Of a stretch of DNA of 64,000 nucleotides, positions 1 through 8,540 are shown one piece after another. Every line of letters begins with the position of its first letter. Within the stretch, counting starts at the first letter, position 1. The notes beneath the pieces are model-generated. The model was given only the letters and a program-made list of their open reading frames with translations. It did not search any database and was not told the origin of the DNA. The stretch lies in contig NZ_ATUU01000003.1 of NCBI RefSeq assembly GCF_000420365.1, forward strand, positions 1 through 64,000, read 5' to 3'. Position numbers and translations under genes: made by a program. This stretch comes from Weissella halotolerans DSM 20190. Lineage in GTDB: Bacteria > Bacillota > Bacilli > Lactobacillales > Lactobacillaceae.

Positions 1-34
1 GCTGGGAATGCGGGTTCGATTCCCGTCGTCCGCT
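1..34 (+). tRNA. tRNA 3' part, probably tRNA-Gly (5' end outside window)
   Basis: The first bases form a T-arm (GCGGG/CCCGT around TTCGATT), then a 3' acceptor strand CGTCCGC and a discriminator U at 34. Acceptor GCGGACG with discriminator U is typical of tRNA-Gly, and the variable region fits the UCC isoacceptor of lactobacilli. The anticodon lies outside the window, so the identity is inferred. Confidence 0.7.
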
Positions 35-38
35 TTAT

Positions 39-112
<74 letters not shown>

Positions 113-133
113 TTGTCACTATATTATTGACAT

Positions 134-221
134 GGGGATATACTCAAGAGGCTGAAGAGGCGCCCCTGCTAAGGGTGTAGGTCGGGAAACCGGCGCGAGG
201 GTTCGAATCCCTCTGTCCCCG
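134..221 (+). tRNA. tRNA-Ser (anticodon GCT)
   Basis: This is a class II tRNA with a long variable arm (GTCGGGAAACCGGC). The acceptor GGGGATA (134-140) pairs with TGTCCCC (214-220), including one G-U pair, and the discriminator is G at 221 as expected for tRNA-Ser. The anticodon loop CTGCTAA puts GCT at 168-170. It is the last tRNA of the cluster. Confidence 0.95.
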
Positions 222-256
222 TTTTACGATTATTTAGGTAAATGTAATGAATTAAG

Positions 257-292
257 AGTACTCACACGATAGACTTGTGAGTACTTTTTTTG
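257..292 (+). terminator. Intrinsic terminator of the tRNA cluster
   Basis: A perfect 10-bp inverted repeat, AGTACTCACA (257-266) and TGTGAGTACT (276-285), with a 9-nt loop is followed directly by a run of T. It lies 35 nt downstream of tRNA-Ser and probably ends the tRNA transcript. Confidence 0.85.
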
Positions 293-601
293 CTTAATAT
301 GGATTATGCGCTTATAACATGAAGATTATGTAAAATTAAGTTTTAGATCATTTTTATGAACGCAAAGCTATTTTTCTGAGAGACCTTATAATCATCTTTA
401 TGAAAGATAGCAGTTAAAAAAAAGTGGTGAAAGTTGAGCTTAACTAGGCTTCGTTATTTAGGAAATTAAAATAGATGAGCTAATTTATGAAATCAGGCAT
501 GATAATACGATAATAATGAAATAAATAAGCCTGTTAACGGTCAATGGGGTGAGCTTGTTGTTTCAGGGGCAATCACATAAACTAAACGCAGTAAATAAAT
601 A
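293..601. other. AT-rich gap between tRNA terminator and regulator gene
   Basis: About 310 bases without a credible coding region. The stretch is AT-rich and must contain the promoter of the downstream regulator, but I cannot pick a convincing -35/-10 pair. I see no repeat or structured RNA. Confidence 0.4.
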
Positions 602-617
602 GTGGAGGACTGCAAGG

Positions 618-1475
618 GTGATTGTAAACGGAAAGTTGTTGCGACAGCGACGAGAACAGTTAGGCGTATCGCAGGGGCAGTTAGCAGAGGGTATCTGTCA
701 CCAATCCTTAGTATCACGACTGGAGAAATCGAACCACATCACGTCCATGACGATATTGCAAAATATTTGTGCACGTCTACAGATTAATGTATCTACAGTA
801 GTGACATTAAAGGACCAAGAACATATGCCACTGAATGTTATTAGAGAGCTGATTAACAGTAATGAATTATTACGTGCAGATGCTTATTTACAGTCAAAGC
901 GCTTTAAGCGCCAGTTACCTGAATTTGCATTACCTGAATATCATTTACTGAAAGGAAAAATCGCGCTTGGTCTCGAACGGTTTGCTGAAGCCATGCAACA
1001 TTTGCAATTGGCTCTTGGTGATGTTGGCCATCATCAGCATCAATTGTTAATTGAAATTTTTACAGAAATGGGTGCCACCTGGCTTTTGCAAAAGGAGATA
1101 GTCAATGCAACAGAGTGTTTGGAACGGGCCAAAGCGATAATTCGATCCTTGTCTGATGCTCAGGTGGAAACAATGAAAGTTGTAATAGCACACACTTATC
1201 GGCGCCAGGCAGAGCTATATGTTTCGGTAGGGAATGCTAAGAAGAGTTTACATCGTATTAAGGAAGCCATGGCGTTATTACCAGCAGATAATGTGTTTCA
1301 TGAAATGTTAGCCCTCCAGCAATTACGTTTCCAATGCGCAGAAATATTGAAGTCCGATGATGATAAAAAAGAGGCCTTAGTACTAGCTTACGCAGCGGCC
1401 AAATTTTCTAAGGATCAACGACTCAATGATATTGTAAAAAATTATCAAGATGTATTATGGAAACAAAAAATTTAG
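618..1475 (+). CDS. XRE-family transcriptional regulator with TPR-like C-terminal domain
   Basis: 285 residues. Residues about 6-60 form an XRE-type helix-turn-helix (LLRQRREQLGVSQGQLAEG, then SLVSRLEK as recognition helix). The remainder is all-helical with repeated 34-residue-like units (for example YHLLKGKIALGLERFAEA), resembling the TPR domains of Rgg/PlcR-type regulators that bind a peptide or protein partner. The GTG start at 618 is chosen because GGAGG (604-608) sits 9 nt upstream. It lies between the tRNA cluster and cydABDC in the same orientation, separated from cydA by a terminator-like hairpin. Control of the cyd operon is possible but only inferred from position. The ligand and target are unknown. 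Confidence 0.8.
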   Translation: MIVNGKLLRQRREQLGVSQGQLAEGICHQSLVSRLEKSNHITSMTILQNICARLQINVSTVVTLKDQEHMPLNVIRELINSNELLRADAYLQSKRFKRQLPEFALPEYHLLKGKIALGLERFAEAMQHLQLALGDVGHHQHQLLIEIFTEMGATWLLQKEIVNATECLERAKAIIRSLSDAQVETMKVVIAHTYRRQAELYVSVGNAKKSLHRIKEAMALLPADNVFHEMLALQQLRFQCAEILKSDDDKKEALVLAYAAAKFSKDQRLNDIVKNYQDVLWKQKI

Positions 1476-1545
1476 CTGAAAATGGGGTAAACTATACCAA
1501 AATCCCAGGTTAACATCATACAAAAATATTATTTTTGTTTCAAAT

Positions 1546-1579
1546 CAATTTGTGGTGAAAAATCACAAATTGGTTTTTT
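1546..1579 (+). terminator. Terminator of the XRE gene, or Rex-like operator of cyd
   Basis: CAATTTGTG (1546-1554) and CACAAATTG (1564-1572) form a perfect 9-bp stem followed by GG and six T, which reads as an intrinsic terminator. The arms also contain TTGTG...CACAA, the outer half-sites of Rex (NADH-sensing) operators, a family known to control cyd genes in Firmicutes. The half-site spacing here is 9 nt, whereas the usual Rex palindrome has 8, so I favour terminator. Confidence 0.6.
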
Positions 1580-1652
1580 GGCTAACTCTGAAGATGATTT
1601 ATGATGACTGAAAAACTACCCTTTTTGTATAGCTAAAATAGACCTTAAAGCG

Positions 1653-1688
1653 TATAATGTGAGAAGGATAGGAGTTTCTCTGAAACTC
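1653..1688 (+). promoter_or_regulatory. Candidate cydA promoter -10 and leader hairpin
   Basis: A consensus TATAAT lies at 1653-1658, but no good -35 stands 16-18 nt upstream. Just downstream a perfect 7-bp hairpin, GAGTTTC (1672-1678) and GAAACTC (1682-1688), lies in the presumed 5' untranslated region and is followed by an A-rich then T-rich stretch. The hairpin may be an operator or an mRNA stabiliser. The promoter assignment is tentative. Confidence 0.45.
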
Positions 1689-1726
1689 TAAAAAAATTAC
1701 TTTTTTAATCATTAGGAGGCAAGTTT

Positions 1727-3199
1727 ATGAACTTGGTTACGGGGCTTTCCATGTTGGACTTGGCACGTTTCCAGTTTGCGATGACGACAGTGTTTCATTT
1801 TTTCATTGTCCCATTGTCAATTGGTTTAGGGCTAATTGTGTCCATCATGGAAACAATGTATGTGATCAAAAAGGATGATACATATAAACGTATGGCAAAG
1901 TTTTGGGGAAAGATTTTCTTACTGAGCTTTGCTGTAGGTGTTGTTACAGGTATTATTCAAGAATTCCAGTTTGGAATGAATTGGTCACGTTATTCACGTT
2001 ATGTTGGTGATATTTTTGGACCAGCACTTGCAGTTGAGGCTTTAGTGGCTTTCTTTATGGAGTCAACGTTCTTGGGCCTATGGATGTTTGGTTGGGACCG
2101 TTTCAGTAAGGGGCTTCATTTGACCTTTATCTGGTTAACGTCACTTGGTTCAATGTTTTCAGCACTTTGGATTTTAGCGGCAAATTCTTTTATGCAAAAT
2201 CCAGTTGGCTTTAGGATTGATCATAAGTTTGATCGTGCGGTCTTGGTTGATTTTCCAGCCTTGTTGACTAATCATCAATTATGGACGCAGTTCCCTCATG
2301 TTATTTTTGGAACCTTCTTAGCCGGTTCCTTCGTGGTAATGGGTGTATCGGCCTTCTCGTTCTTACGCCATACTAAGGATGTGACCTTATTCAAAAAGTC
2401 CATCCATATTGCTTCAGTCGTTGCACTAGTAGGAACGGTTGGTGTTTTGTGGACAGGTGACATGCACGCCTATGATTTGCAAAATGACCAGCCAATGAAG
2501 TTTGCTGCGATGGAAGGGATTTCCCAAGATGTTGGTGGTAAAAATGAGCAGGAGGCATGGGCCTTGGTTGCATATACCAATCCAAAGACCCATGAGACAG
2601 AATGGTCATTAGATGTACCATATCTGCTCTCTATTTTGGCCCACCACAGTTTGACAGGGTCTAACAAGGGTACACAAACAATTAATAAAGAGTTGCATGC
2701 TGAATTTGATAAAAAGTTTGGTAAAGACATGAGTTATTGGGTACCAGCAAACACCTTATTCTATTCGTTTAGAATTATGGCTGCCTCTTCAATGGTCTTT
2801 GGACTACTAGGATTGGCCGCATGGTGGGTAACGAGAGCCAAGTCAAGTTTTGACTTTGAGAAGCATCGTTGGGTACTTTGGATTTATGGAATTGCTACTT
2901 ACTTGCCATTTGTTGTGATTACTGCCGGCTGGTTTGTGACTGAATTAGGTCGTTACCCATGGATTGTCTACGGGGTCTTGACGATTGCCGACTCAGTTTC
3001 ACCAAATGTTACCTTTACTTCATTATTGGTTTCAAATATTTTGTACTTCTTGACCTTCTCTGCCCTAGGTGGAATTATGATTTATCTTGCTCGGCGGGTG
3101 ATGATTCAAGGACCAGAACCTGCAAAGTCAGAGCTTGATAATGAAGGGGCAACTGATCCTTATTCTTCCGCAGCATTTGCACAAGGAGGTACGGATTAA
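1727..3199 (+). CDS. cydA: Cytochrome bd ubiquinol/menaquinol oxidase subunit I
   Basis: 490 residues, a multi-pass membrane protein and the quinol-oxidising, haem-bearing subunit of cytochrome bd, which reduces O2 to water in the cytoplasmic membrane. Family marks seen: the N-terminal FHFFIVPLSIGLG containing the first haem ligand His (residue 24), a second conserved His in QFPHVIFG, the FRIM motif around the Met ligand, and GRYPWIVYG near the C-terminus. The quinol loop is short, as in Gram-positive CydA. An AGGAGG site precedes ATG 1727. The stop overlaps the cydB start by one base (TAATG), so translation is coupled. In lactic acid bacteria this enzyme usually needs exogenous haem, and often menaquinone, to work. 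Confidence 0.97.
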   Translation: MNLVTGLSMLDLARFQFAMTTVFHFFIVPLSIGLGLIVSIMETMYVIKKDDTYKRMAKFWGKIFLLSFAVGVVTGIIQEFQFGMNWSRYSRYVGDIFGPALAVEALVAFFMESTFLGLWMFGWDRFSKGLHLTFIWLTSLGSMFSALWILAANSFMQNPVGFRIDHKFDRAVLVDFPALLTNHQLWTQFPHVIFGTFLAGSFVVMGVSAFSFLRHTKDVTLFKKSIHIASVVALVGTVGVLWTGDMHAYDLQNDQPMKFAAMEGISQDVGGKNEQEAWALVAYTNPKTHETEWSLDVPYLLSILAHHSLTGSNKGTQTINKELHAEFDKKFGKDMSYWVPANTLFYSFRIMAASSMVFGLLGLAAWWVTRAKSSFDFEKHRWVLWIYGIATYLPFVVITAGWFVTELGRYPWIVYGVLTIADSVSPNVTFTSLLVSNILYFLTFSALGGIMIYLARRVMIQGPEPAKSELDNEGATDPYSSAAFAQGGTD

Positions 3200-4212
3200 T
3201 GTCGATGTTACAATTATTATGGTTTGTCTTAATTGCAGTGCTCTTTTCAGGATTTTTCTTCTTAGAAGGATTTGACTTTGGAATTGGAATGTCCTTGCGC
3301 ACGGTGGCTAAAACTGATGCTGAACAAGATGCCTTGATTGATTCAATCGGTCCCCATTGGGATGGAAATGAAGTATGGTTGATTACTGCAGGTGGAGCAA
3401 TGTTTGCGGCCATTCCCTATTGGTATGCTTCATTGTTCTCAGGATTTTACATTATTTTGCTGATTATTCTTTTAGGGTTAATCTATCGTGGTGTATCCTT
3501 TGAATTCCGTGGCTCAATGGAAACATCTAAGTATCGTGATTTATGGACCACCATTTCAGCGCTGTGTTCATTCATTGTTCCTTTCTTCTTTGGCGTTTTG
3601 TTTACCGACGTGGTAGCTGGTATGCCAATGGATAAGGAAGGTAACATTCTAGCAACAGCTGGTTTCTTTGACTACCTTAATGTATTTTCTATCATTGGTG
3701 GTGTGGCATTGGCCTTGCTTTCATATATGCATGGATTAAATTATATGCGGTTGAAGTTGTTGCCAGGTGAGTTAGTAACCCGGGCTGCTAACCAATTGAA
3801 GGTTCTTTATCCAGTTCTATTGGTTGGAGAAGTAGCCTTTGCGGTGGCATTGTACTTTAGTACTGATTTCTTTGTAGAAAAGCCAGTGCTTACGGTTGCC
3901 TTGCTTGCTGCAGTAGTCTTGTTAACGGTATTGAGTTGGTTTGCTAGCTTGAAGAACCACCAAATGGTTGCCTTTTTGGCCCTTGGTTTGGTTATCATTA
4001 TGATTGTTGTACTCTTATTCGTTGGTTTGTTCCCACGAGTGATGGTTGCAACTGATCCTGCTAATTCAATTTTGTTGAAAAATGCTACATCAACTCCTTA
4101 TACGTTGAAGTGGATGACAGGAATTGCCTTAACGACAGTGCCAATTGTCATTGCTTACCAGGCTTGGAGCTTTTGGACATTTAGGCAACGAATTAAAGTT
4201 AATGGAAAGTAA
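3199..4212 (+). CDS. cydB: Cytochrome bd oxidase subunit II
   Basis: 337 residues, multi-pass membrane protein, partner of CydA in cytochrome bd. The family signature GPHWDGNEVWLITAGGAMF occurs near residues 52-70, after an N-terminal FLEGFDFGIG motif. Length is typical for the family. The ATG overlaps the cydA stop by one base. A 99-base gap with an imperfect hairpin and short T run separates it from the transporter genes that follow, so cydAB and cydDC may be expressed at different levels from one transcript. Confidence 0.97.
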   Translation: MSMLQLLWFVLIAVLFSGFFFLEGFDFGIGMSLRTVAKTDAEQDALIDSIGPHWDGNEVWLITAGGAMFAAIPYWYASLFSGFYIILLIILLGLIYRGVSFEFRGSMETSKYRDLWTTISALCSFIVPFFFGVLFTDVVAGMPMDKEGNILATAGFFDYLNVFSIIGGVALALLSYMHGLNYMRLKLLPGELVTRAANQLKVLYPVLLVGEVAFAVALYFSTDFFVEKPVLTVALLAAVVLLTVLSWFASLKNHQMVAFLALGLVIIMIVVLLFVGLFPRVMVATDPANSILLKNATSTPYTLKWMTGIALTTVPIVIAYQAWSFWTFRQRIKVNGK

Positions 4213-4232
4213 GATTGTAACATATTAGAATT

Positions 4233-4267
4233 AAAGGGGATCGCTCAGTTAATGAGGGTCCCTTTTG
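4233..4267 (+). terminator. Weak hairpin between cydB and cydD (possible attenuator)
   Basis: AAAGGG at the 5' side can pair with CCCTTTT at the 3' side around an imperfect inner stem (CTCA/TGAG), followed by a short T-rich tail. It is too weak to call a full terminator; partial read-through into cydDC is the likeliest reading. Confidence 0.4.
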
Positions 4268-4311
4268 TACATAAACATCTTAATTAACTATGCGTAGATA
4301 AGGGGAAAATA

Positions 4312-6048
4312 ATGCTAGATGCACGAATATTTAAATTTAAGGGTGCTAAACCAGCACTGATAAGATTATTGCTGTTGACCTTGTTACAAGCGCTTATTAT
4401 TGTTGTACAAGGGCGTTATTCAAGTATCATGTTAACGGACTTATGGAAGGGGCATTCCTTGTCGTTGGTACCGATACCAATGGGAATCTTTCTGATAGCC
4501 TTTGTGTTACGTCAGGTACTAACCGTTGCTAAAAACTATGCCTTGGCACCATTTGCTGATCAGACAACTGGCGAGTTACAGCAGGATTTGGTAAAAAAAT
4601 ACACGGAAGTTGGGCCTAGTTTAATTGCGAAGCTCGGTACTGGTAAGGCGGTGTCGCTAGCAGTAGAGGGAATCGACCAGGTTCATGATTATCTATCGTT
4701 GGTGCTAGTAAAGTTATTTGATATGTCTGTGATTCCCTGGGTTATTCTAGCTTACTTAGCTTATCTACGTTGGGAATCAGCCCTGTTTTTATTTTTCATC
4801 TATCCGGTCATTGTCTTATTTATGGTTATTCTGGGTTATGCAGCTCAAAGTAAAGCTGACCGAGAGTATGATCGCTTTAATCGTCTCTCAAACCACTTTA
4901 TCGATACGTTACGGGGCTTAACCACATTAAAGCAATTAGGTCTAGGTAAAAAATATGCACATAACATTTTTGATGTGTCTGAAGATTATCGTAAAGCAAC
5001 TTTAAGCACTTTAAAGATCGCCATTTTATCAACCTTTGCCTTGGATTTCTTTACGACGTTGTCAATAGCGGTTATTGCGGTATTTTTAGGAATGGACTTA
5101 TTGAACGGTACGCTTCCTTTACTACCGGCGATGACAATTTTGATTTTGGCACCAGATTACTTCTTACCAATTCGTAATTTTGCTAATGACTATCACGCAA
5201 CCTTAAACGGGAAAAATTCTTTAGCGGACATTATGGATATTTTAGCCTTACCAGAACCTGATGACCAATTAGTTTATCAGCAAAAAAGTCCTGAATGGAC
5301 ACAGACAGACACTTTAAGACTAAAGAATGTGTCCTTTACCTACCCAGATGCTGAAAAACCGGCTTTGCAGCATATTTCATTGGATCTGCAAGGGTATCAA
5401 CGGGTTGGACTAGTTGGTACTTCTGGTTCAGGTAAATCAACTTTATTGAATCTGCTTGGTGGCTTTCTCATCGGACAGGGGGCGATTGAGATTAATCAGC
5501 AATCCGTGCCACATTTAGCGCAGCATGACTGGCAGCAAGATCTACAAGTCTTACCTCAAGAACCATACCTCTTCCATGATACCTTACGCCACAATTTGGC
5601 CTTTTATGCACCCACGGTCAATGATGATGACATAATGGCTGTAGTAGAACAGGTGGGCTTAGCAGCCTGGTTTAAGACCCTGCCGGCTGGGTTGGATACA
5701 GTGATTGGGGAAGGTGCTCTGCAGACTTCGGGTGGTCAAGCACAGCGCATCGGGTTAGCAAGGATTATGTTAGACCGTAAGCGGCGGGTTGTCTTGTTAG
5801 ATGAACCGACAGCACATTTAGATATTGAAACTGAAATGCGACTAAAGGAAACGATGTTACCAATTTTTGACCAGCGCTTGGTGGTATTTGCAACCCACCG
5901 TCTACACTGGTTAGCTCAAATGGATTGGATTATTGTGATGCGAGATGGAATGATTGTTGAGCAGGGGACTTTGTCTGAGCTACTGCAACAGGACGGCTAT
6001 TTCAATGAACTTAGAGCAGCAATGCGTGGGGAGGAAGAACATGCATAA
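4312..6048 (+). CDS. cydD: Thiol/haem ABC exporter for cytochrome bd assembly, CydD-type subunit
   Basis: 578 residues: an N-terminal ABC transmembrane domain (about residues 1-310) and a C-terminal ATPase domain. Walker A GTSGSGKST is at about residue 368, signature TSGGQAQR at about 472 and Walker B VVLLDEPTAHLD at about 494. With the next gene it forms the heterodimeric exporter (glutathione/cysteine in E. coli, with haem dependence) required to assemble cytochrome bd. Naming varies: in Bacillus-style nomenclature the first gene after cydB is called cydC. I use the E. coli-type name because the signature resembles CydD. It overlaps the next gene by 8 bases. Confidence 0.9.
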   Translation: MLDARIFKFKGAKPALIRLLLLTLLQALIIVVQGRYSSIMLTDLWKGHSLSLVPIPMGIFLIAFVLRQVLTVAKNYALAPFADQTTGELQQDLVKKYTEVGPSLIAKLGTGKAVSLAVEGIDQVHDYLSLVLVKLFDMSVIPWVILAYLAYLRWESALFLFFIYPVIVLFMVILGYAAQSKADREYDRFNRLSNHFIDTLRGLTTLKQLGLGKKYAHNIFDVSEDYRKATLSTLKIAILSTFALDFFTTLSIAVIAVFLGMDLLNGTLPLLPAMTILILAPDYFLPIRNFANDYHATLNGKNSLADIMDILALPEPDDQLVYQQKSPEWTQTDTLRLKNVSFTYPDAEKPALQHISLDLQGYQRVGLVGTSGSGKSTLLNLLGGFLIGQGAIEINQQSVPHLAQHDWQQDLQVLPQEPYLFHDTLRHNLAFYAPTVNDDDIMAVVEQVGLAAWFKTLPAGLDTVIGEGALQTSGGQAQRIGLARIMLDRKRRVVLLDEPTAHLDIETEMRLKETMLPIFDQRLVVFATHRLHWLAQMDWIIVMRDGMIVEQGTLSELLQQDGYFNELRAAMRGEEEHA

Positions 6049-7789
6049 ATATTGGCAGTTAATTAAGCATGACCATTGGGTTTTCCCCTATTTAAAACAA
6101 TATCGGGGACTACTAACGCTAGTACTGTTTCTAGGTACCATGACCTTTTTTTGTGGGGGTGCCTTGATGTTTACGTCGGGATACTTGATATCACGTTCAG
6201 CACAACGGCCTGAAAACATTTTAATGGTGTATGCGCCCATTGTTTTAACCCGGGCATTTGGAATTGGTCGTCCTTCATTCCGTTATGTCGAACGTCTTGT
6301 TTCTCATAATTGGGTCTTAAAAATTGTTTCGCGCTTTAGACAACGGCTGTACCTGATCGTTGAACAAGGAACAAAAAGCATTTATGCCAAGGCACAAACT
6401 GGTGAAGTGTTTAATGTTTTGGCCAATGACTTGTTTAAAATTGAAAATTTTTATTTACGACTTTTGTTTCCAACCATTATTGGCTGGCTGATTTATATTG
6501 TGGTGACATTAGTGATTGGCATCTTTAATCCGTTGACGGCCTTATTGATTCTACTTGTTTTGGGTTTGGATACGATTATGTTACCGCTCATTACAGTAGC
6601 CGTTCGTGGGGCTAGAGATTATCAACAAAAGCAGTTAGAACGAAAATTATATACAGATTTAACTGATGCTGTCATGGGCTTGCAGGATTGGATTTTGTCA
6701 GGACGTACCGATCAATTATTGACTGATCAGGAAACGGACTTTCATAATATCGGCCAGTTACAAGGTAAAAATAGTCATTTTGAATGGTGGCGTGCTTGTG
6801 TCGCAGAGAGTGTTTTGGGCCTGGTGGTTATTATTTTAGTTGTATTTGCAACCCATACATTTGGTCAGGGTTATTTGTCAGTAAATTGGATTGCTGCTTT
6901 TGGTCTAGTGGTCTTCCCTTTAAGTGATGCCTTTGTCAGTATTAGTACTGGTTTTGGCGAATGGCCCCGCTATGCTGATTCAATTAAACGTTTAAACCAG
7001 CTTGAACAAACCAGTCAGACAGACGCACAAGATGAGGTCGCACAAATTGAGCACCCCCAAAATGGGCCTATTAATTTTAATCAGGTGACTTTTTACTACC
7101 AAGCGGATACCCCCGTCTTAACTGATATTAATTTAACAGTGCAGGTAGGTGAACATTTAGCTATTTTGGGTCAATCAGGGGCTGGTAAGACGACTCTCTT
7201 AAAGTTATTGTTAGGTGATGAGCAGCCTCAAAAAGGGATGATTACGATTGCTGGTGTACCTGTCACTGCATTATCTCAGCATCGAGCAAGTTTGATTTCA
7301 GTATTAGACCAAAAACCTTATTTATTTGCCACGACGGTAGCAAATAATTTACGGTTGGGTAACTTACAAGCCAGTGATGACGTTTTGTGGGAAGCCTTGG
7401 CTAAGGTCCAATTAAAGGAGTTGGTACAGCAATTACCTGATGGATTAGATACTCCGATGACCGAGGCAGGTAAACGATTTTCTGGTGGTGAACGACAGCG
7501 GTTTGCTTTAGCCCGAATTTTGATTCAAGATACCCCGATTGTTATCTTAGATGAACCAACAGTAGGACTAGATCCAATTACTGAATTAGCAGTTTTAAAA
7601 ACCATTTTTACGAGCTTAACTGATAAGACGATTATTTGGGTAACCCACCATTTAACCGGTGTCGATTTGGCAGATGAGGTTATTTTTATTGATCAACAGG
7701 GTATCTCATTAGCTGGTACACCAACGGAATTACTACAGACATCATCGCGCTTTGCTCATTTATTGGCCCTTGATCGTGGAGACTTTTAG
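6041..7789 (+). CDS. cydC: Thiol/haem ABC exporter for cytochrome bd assembly, CydC-type subunit
   Basis: 582 residues, half-transporter with fused permease and ATPase. Walker A GQSGAGKTT is at about residue 376, signature FSGGERQR at about 480 and Walker B IVILDEPTVGLD just after; the EPTxGLD form is typical of CydC. The start is set at ATG 6041 because GGGGAGGAA precedes it, it overlaps the cydD stop, and MHKYWQLIKHD is a usual beginning; a longer frame back to 5954 exists but lies inside cydD. It should form the working heterodimer with the preceding gene product. Confidence 0.92.
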   Translation: MHKYWQLIKHDHWVFPYLKQYRGLLTLVLFLGTMTFFCGGALMFTSGYLISRSAQRPENILMVYAPIVLTRAFGIGRPSFRYVERLVSHNWVLKIVSRFRQRLYLIVEQGTKSIYAKAQTGEVFNVLANDLFKIENFYLRLLFPTIIGWLIYIVVTLVIGIFNPLTALLILLVLGLDTIMLPLITVAVRGARDYQQKQLERKLYTDLTDAVMGLQDWILSGRTDQLLTDQETDFHNIGQLQGKNSHFEWWRACVAESVLGLVVIILVVFATHTFGQGYLSVNWIAAFGLVVFPLSDAFVSISTGFGEWPRYADSIKRLNQLEQTSQTDAQDEVAQIEHPQNGPINFNQVTFYYQADTPVLTDINLTVQVGEHLAILGQSGAGKTTLLKLLLGDEQPQKGMITIAGVPVTALSQHRASLISVLDQKPYLFATTVANNLRLGNLQASDDVLWEALAKVQLKELVQQLPDGLDTPMTEAGKRFSGGERQRFALARILIQDTPIVILDEPTVGLDPITELAVLKTIFTSLTDKTIIWVTHHLTGVDLADEVIFIDQQGISLAGTPTELLQTSSRFAHLLALDRGDF

Positions 7790-7858
7790 CCGAATTAAAG
7801 GTAAAACTAAGATTAGGACAGGTGATTTAGGTTATAATAAGCACCAGGAGTGCATGGC

Positions 7859-8509
7859 ATGTTAAAAAAAATTACAAAAAATAGTCGTCGCTTTATTAAA
7901 CGACTTTATATTCGGCGGGGTCATATCTTTTGGCGTAATATTTGGTTGACCTTGCTCTTAGTGATTAGTTTAGCTGCTTGGCAGGCTGACCAAATTAATC
8001 AGGGACGTAAAGAGCAGCAAGCACAATTGACGCCTACCCAACGGCAACACCAAGCATTTATTAACCGTTTAGCGCCCGTTGCAAAAGGCACTCAGCGACA
8101 ATATGGGGTGCCGGCTTCCATTACCTTGGCACAAGCTATTTTAGAGTCCGACTGGGGTCAGTCTAAATTAGCGACGGATTATAATAATTTTTTTGGTGTC
8201 AAAGCAAGTTCGGGCATGCGAAAGGTAACCTTACCGACTAAGGAGGTTCAAGATGGTCAGTGGGTAACTGTTCAGGCGCCATTTCGCTGGTATACCAGTT
8301 GGCAAGAATCAATCTGGGATCACGGGAAATTATTAGCATCTGGAACGCAAGATAATCCACGACGTTATGAAGCCGTAATCCAGGCAGCAAATTATCAGGC
8401 GGCAGCGCGAGCATTGGTGACCGGTGGCTATGCTACGGATCCAGATTATGCAAATAAGCTGATTAGGGTCATTGAAAGTTATGATTTGGACCGGTTTGAC
8501 GTTAGGTAA
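7859..8509 (+). CDS. Membrane-anchored glucosaminidase (peptidoglycan hydrolase)
   Basis: 216 residues. A basic N-terminus precedes one transmembrane segment (about residues 25-42), followed by a glucosaminidase/FlgJ-like domain with ITLAQAILESDWGQSKLA, whose Glu is the expected catalytic acid, and NNFFGVKA. It should cleave the peptidoglycan glycan strand outside the membrane. ATG 7859 is preferred because AGGAG ends 8 nt upstream; the in-frame GTG at 7850 lies inside that ribosome site. No SH3b or LysM wall-binding domain is present, so the TM anchor probably keeps it at the membrane. A TATAAT-like element lies just upstream (7833-7838). Confidence 0.85.
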   Translation: MLKKITKNSRRFIKRLYIRRGHIFWRNIWLTLLLVISLAAWQADQINQGRKEQQAQLTPTQRQHQAFINRLAPVAKGTQRQYGVPASITLAQAILESDWGQSKLATDYNNFFGVKASSGMRKVTLPTKEVQDGQWVTVQAPFRWYTSWQESIWDHGKLLASGTQDNPRRYEAVIQAANYQAAARALVTGGYATDPDYANKLIRVIESYDLDRFDVR

Positions 8510-8540
8510 AGTACAGAGGAAAGTGAGTAGTAGGTGACTT

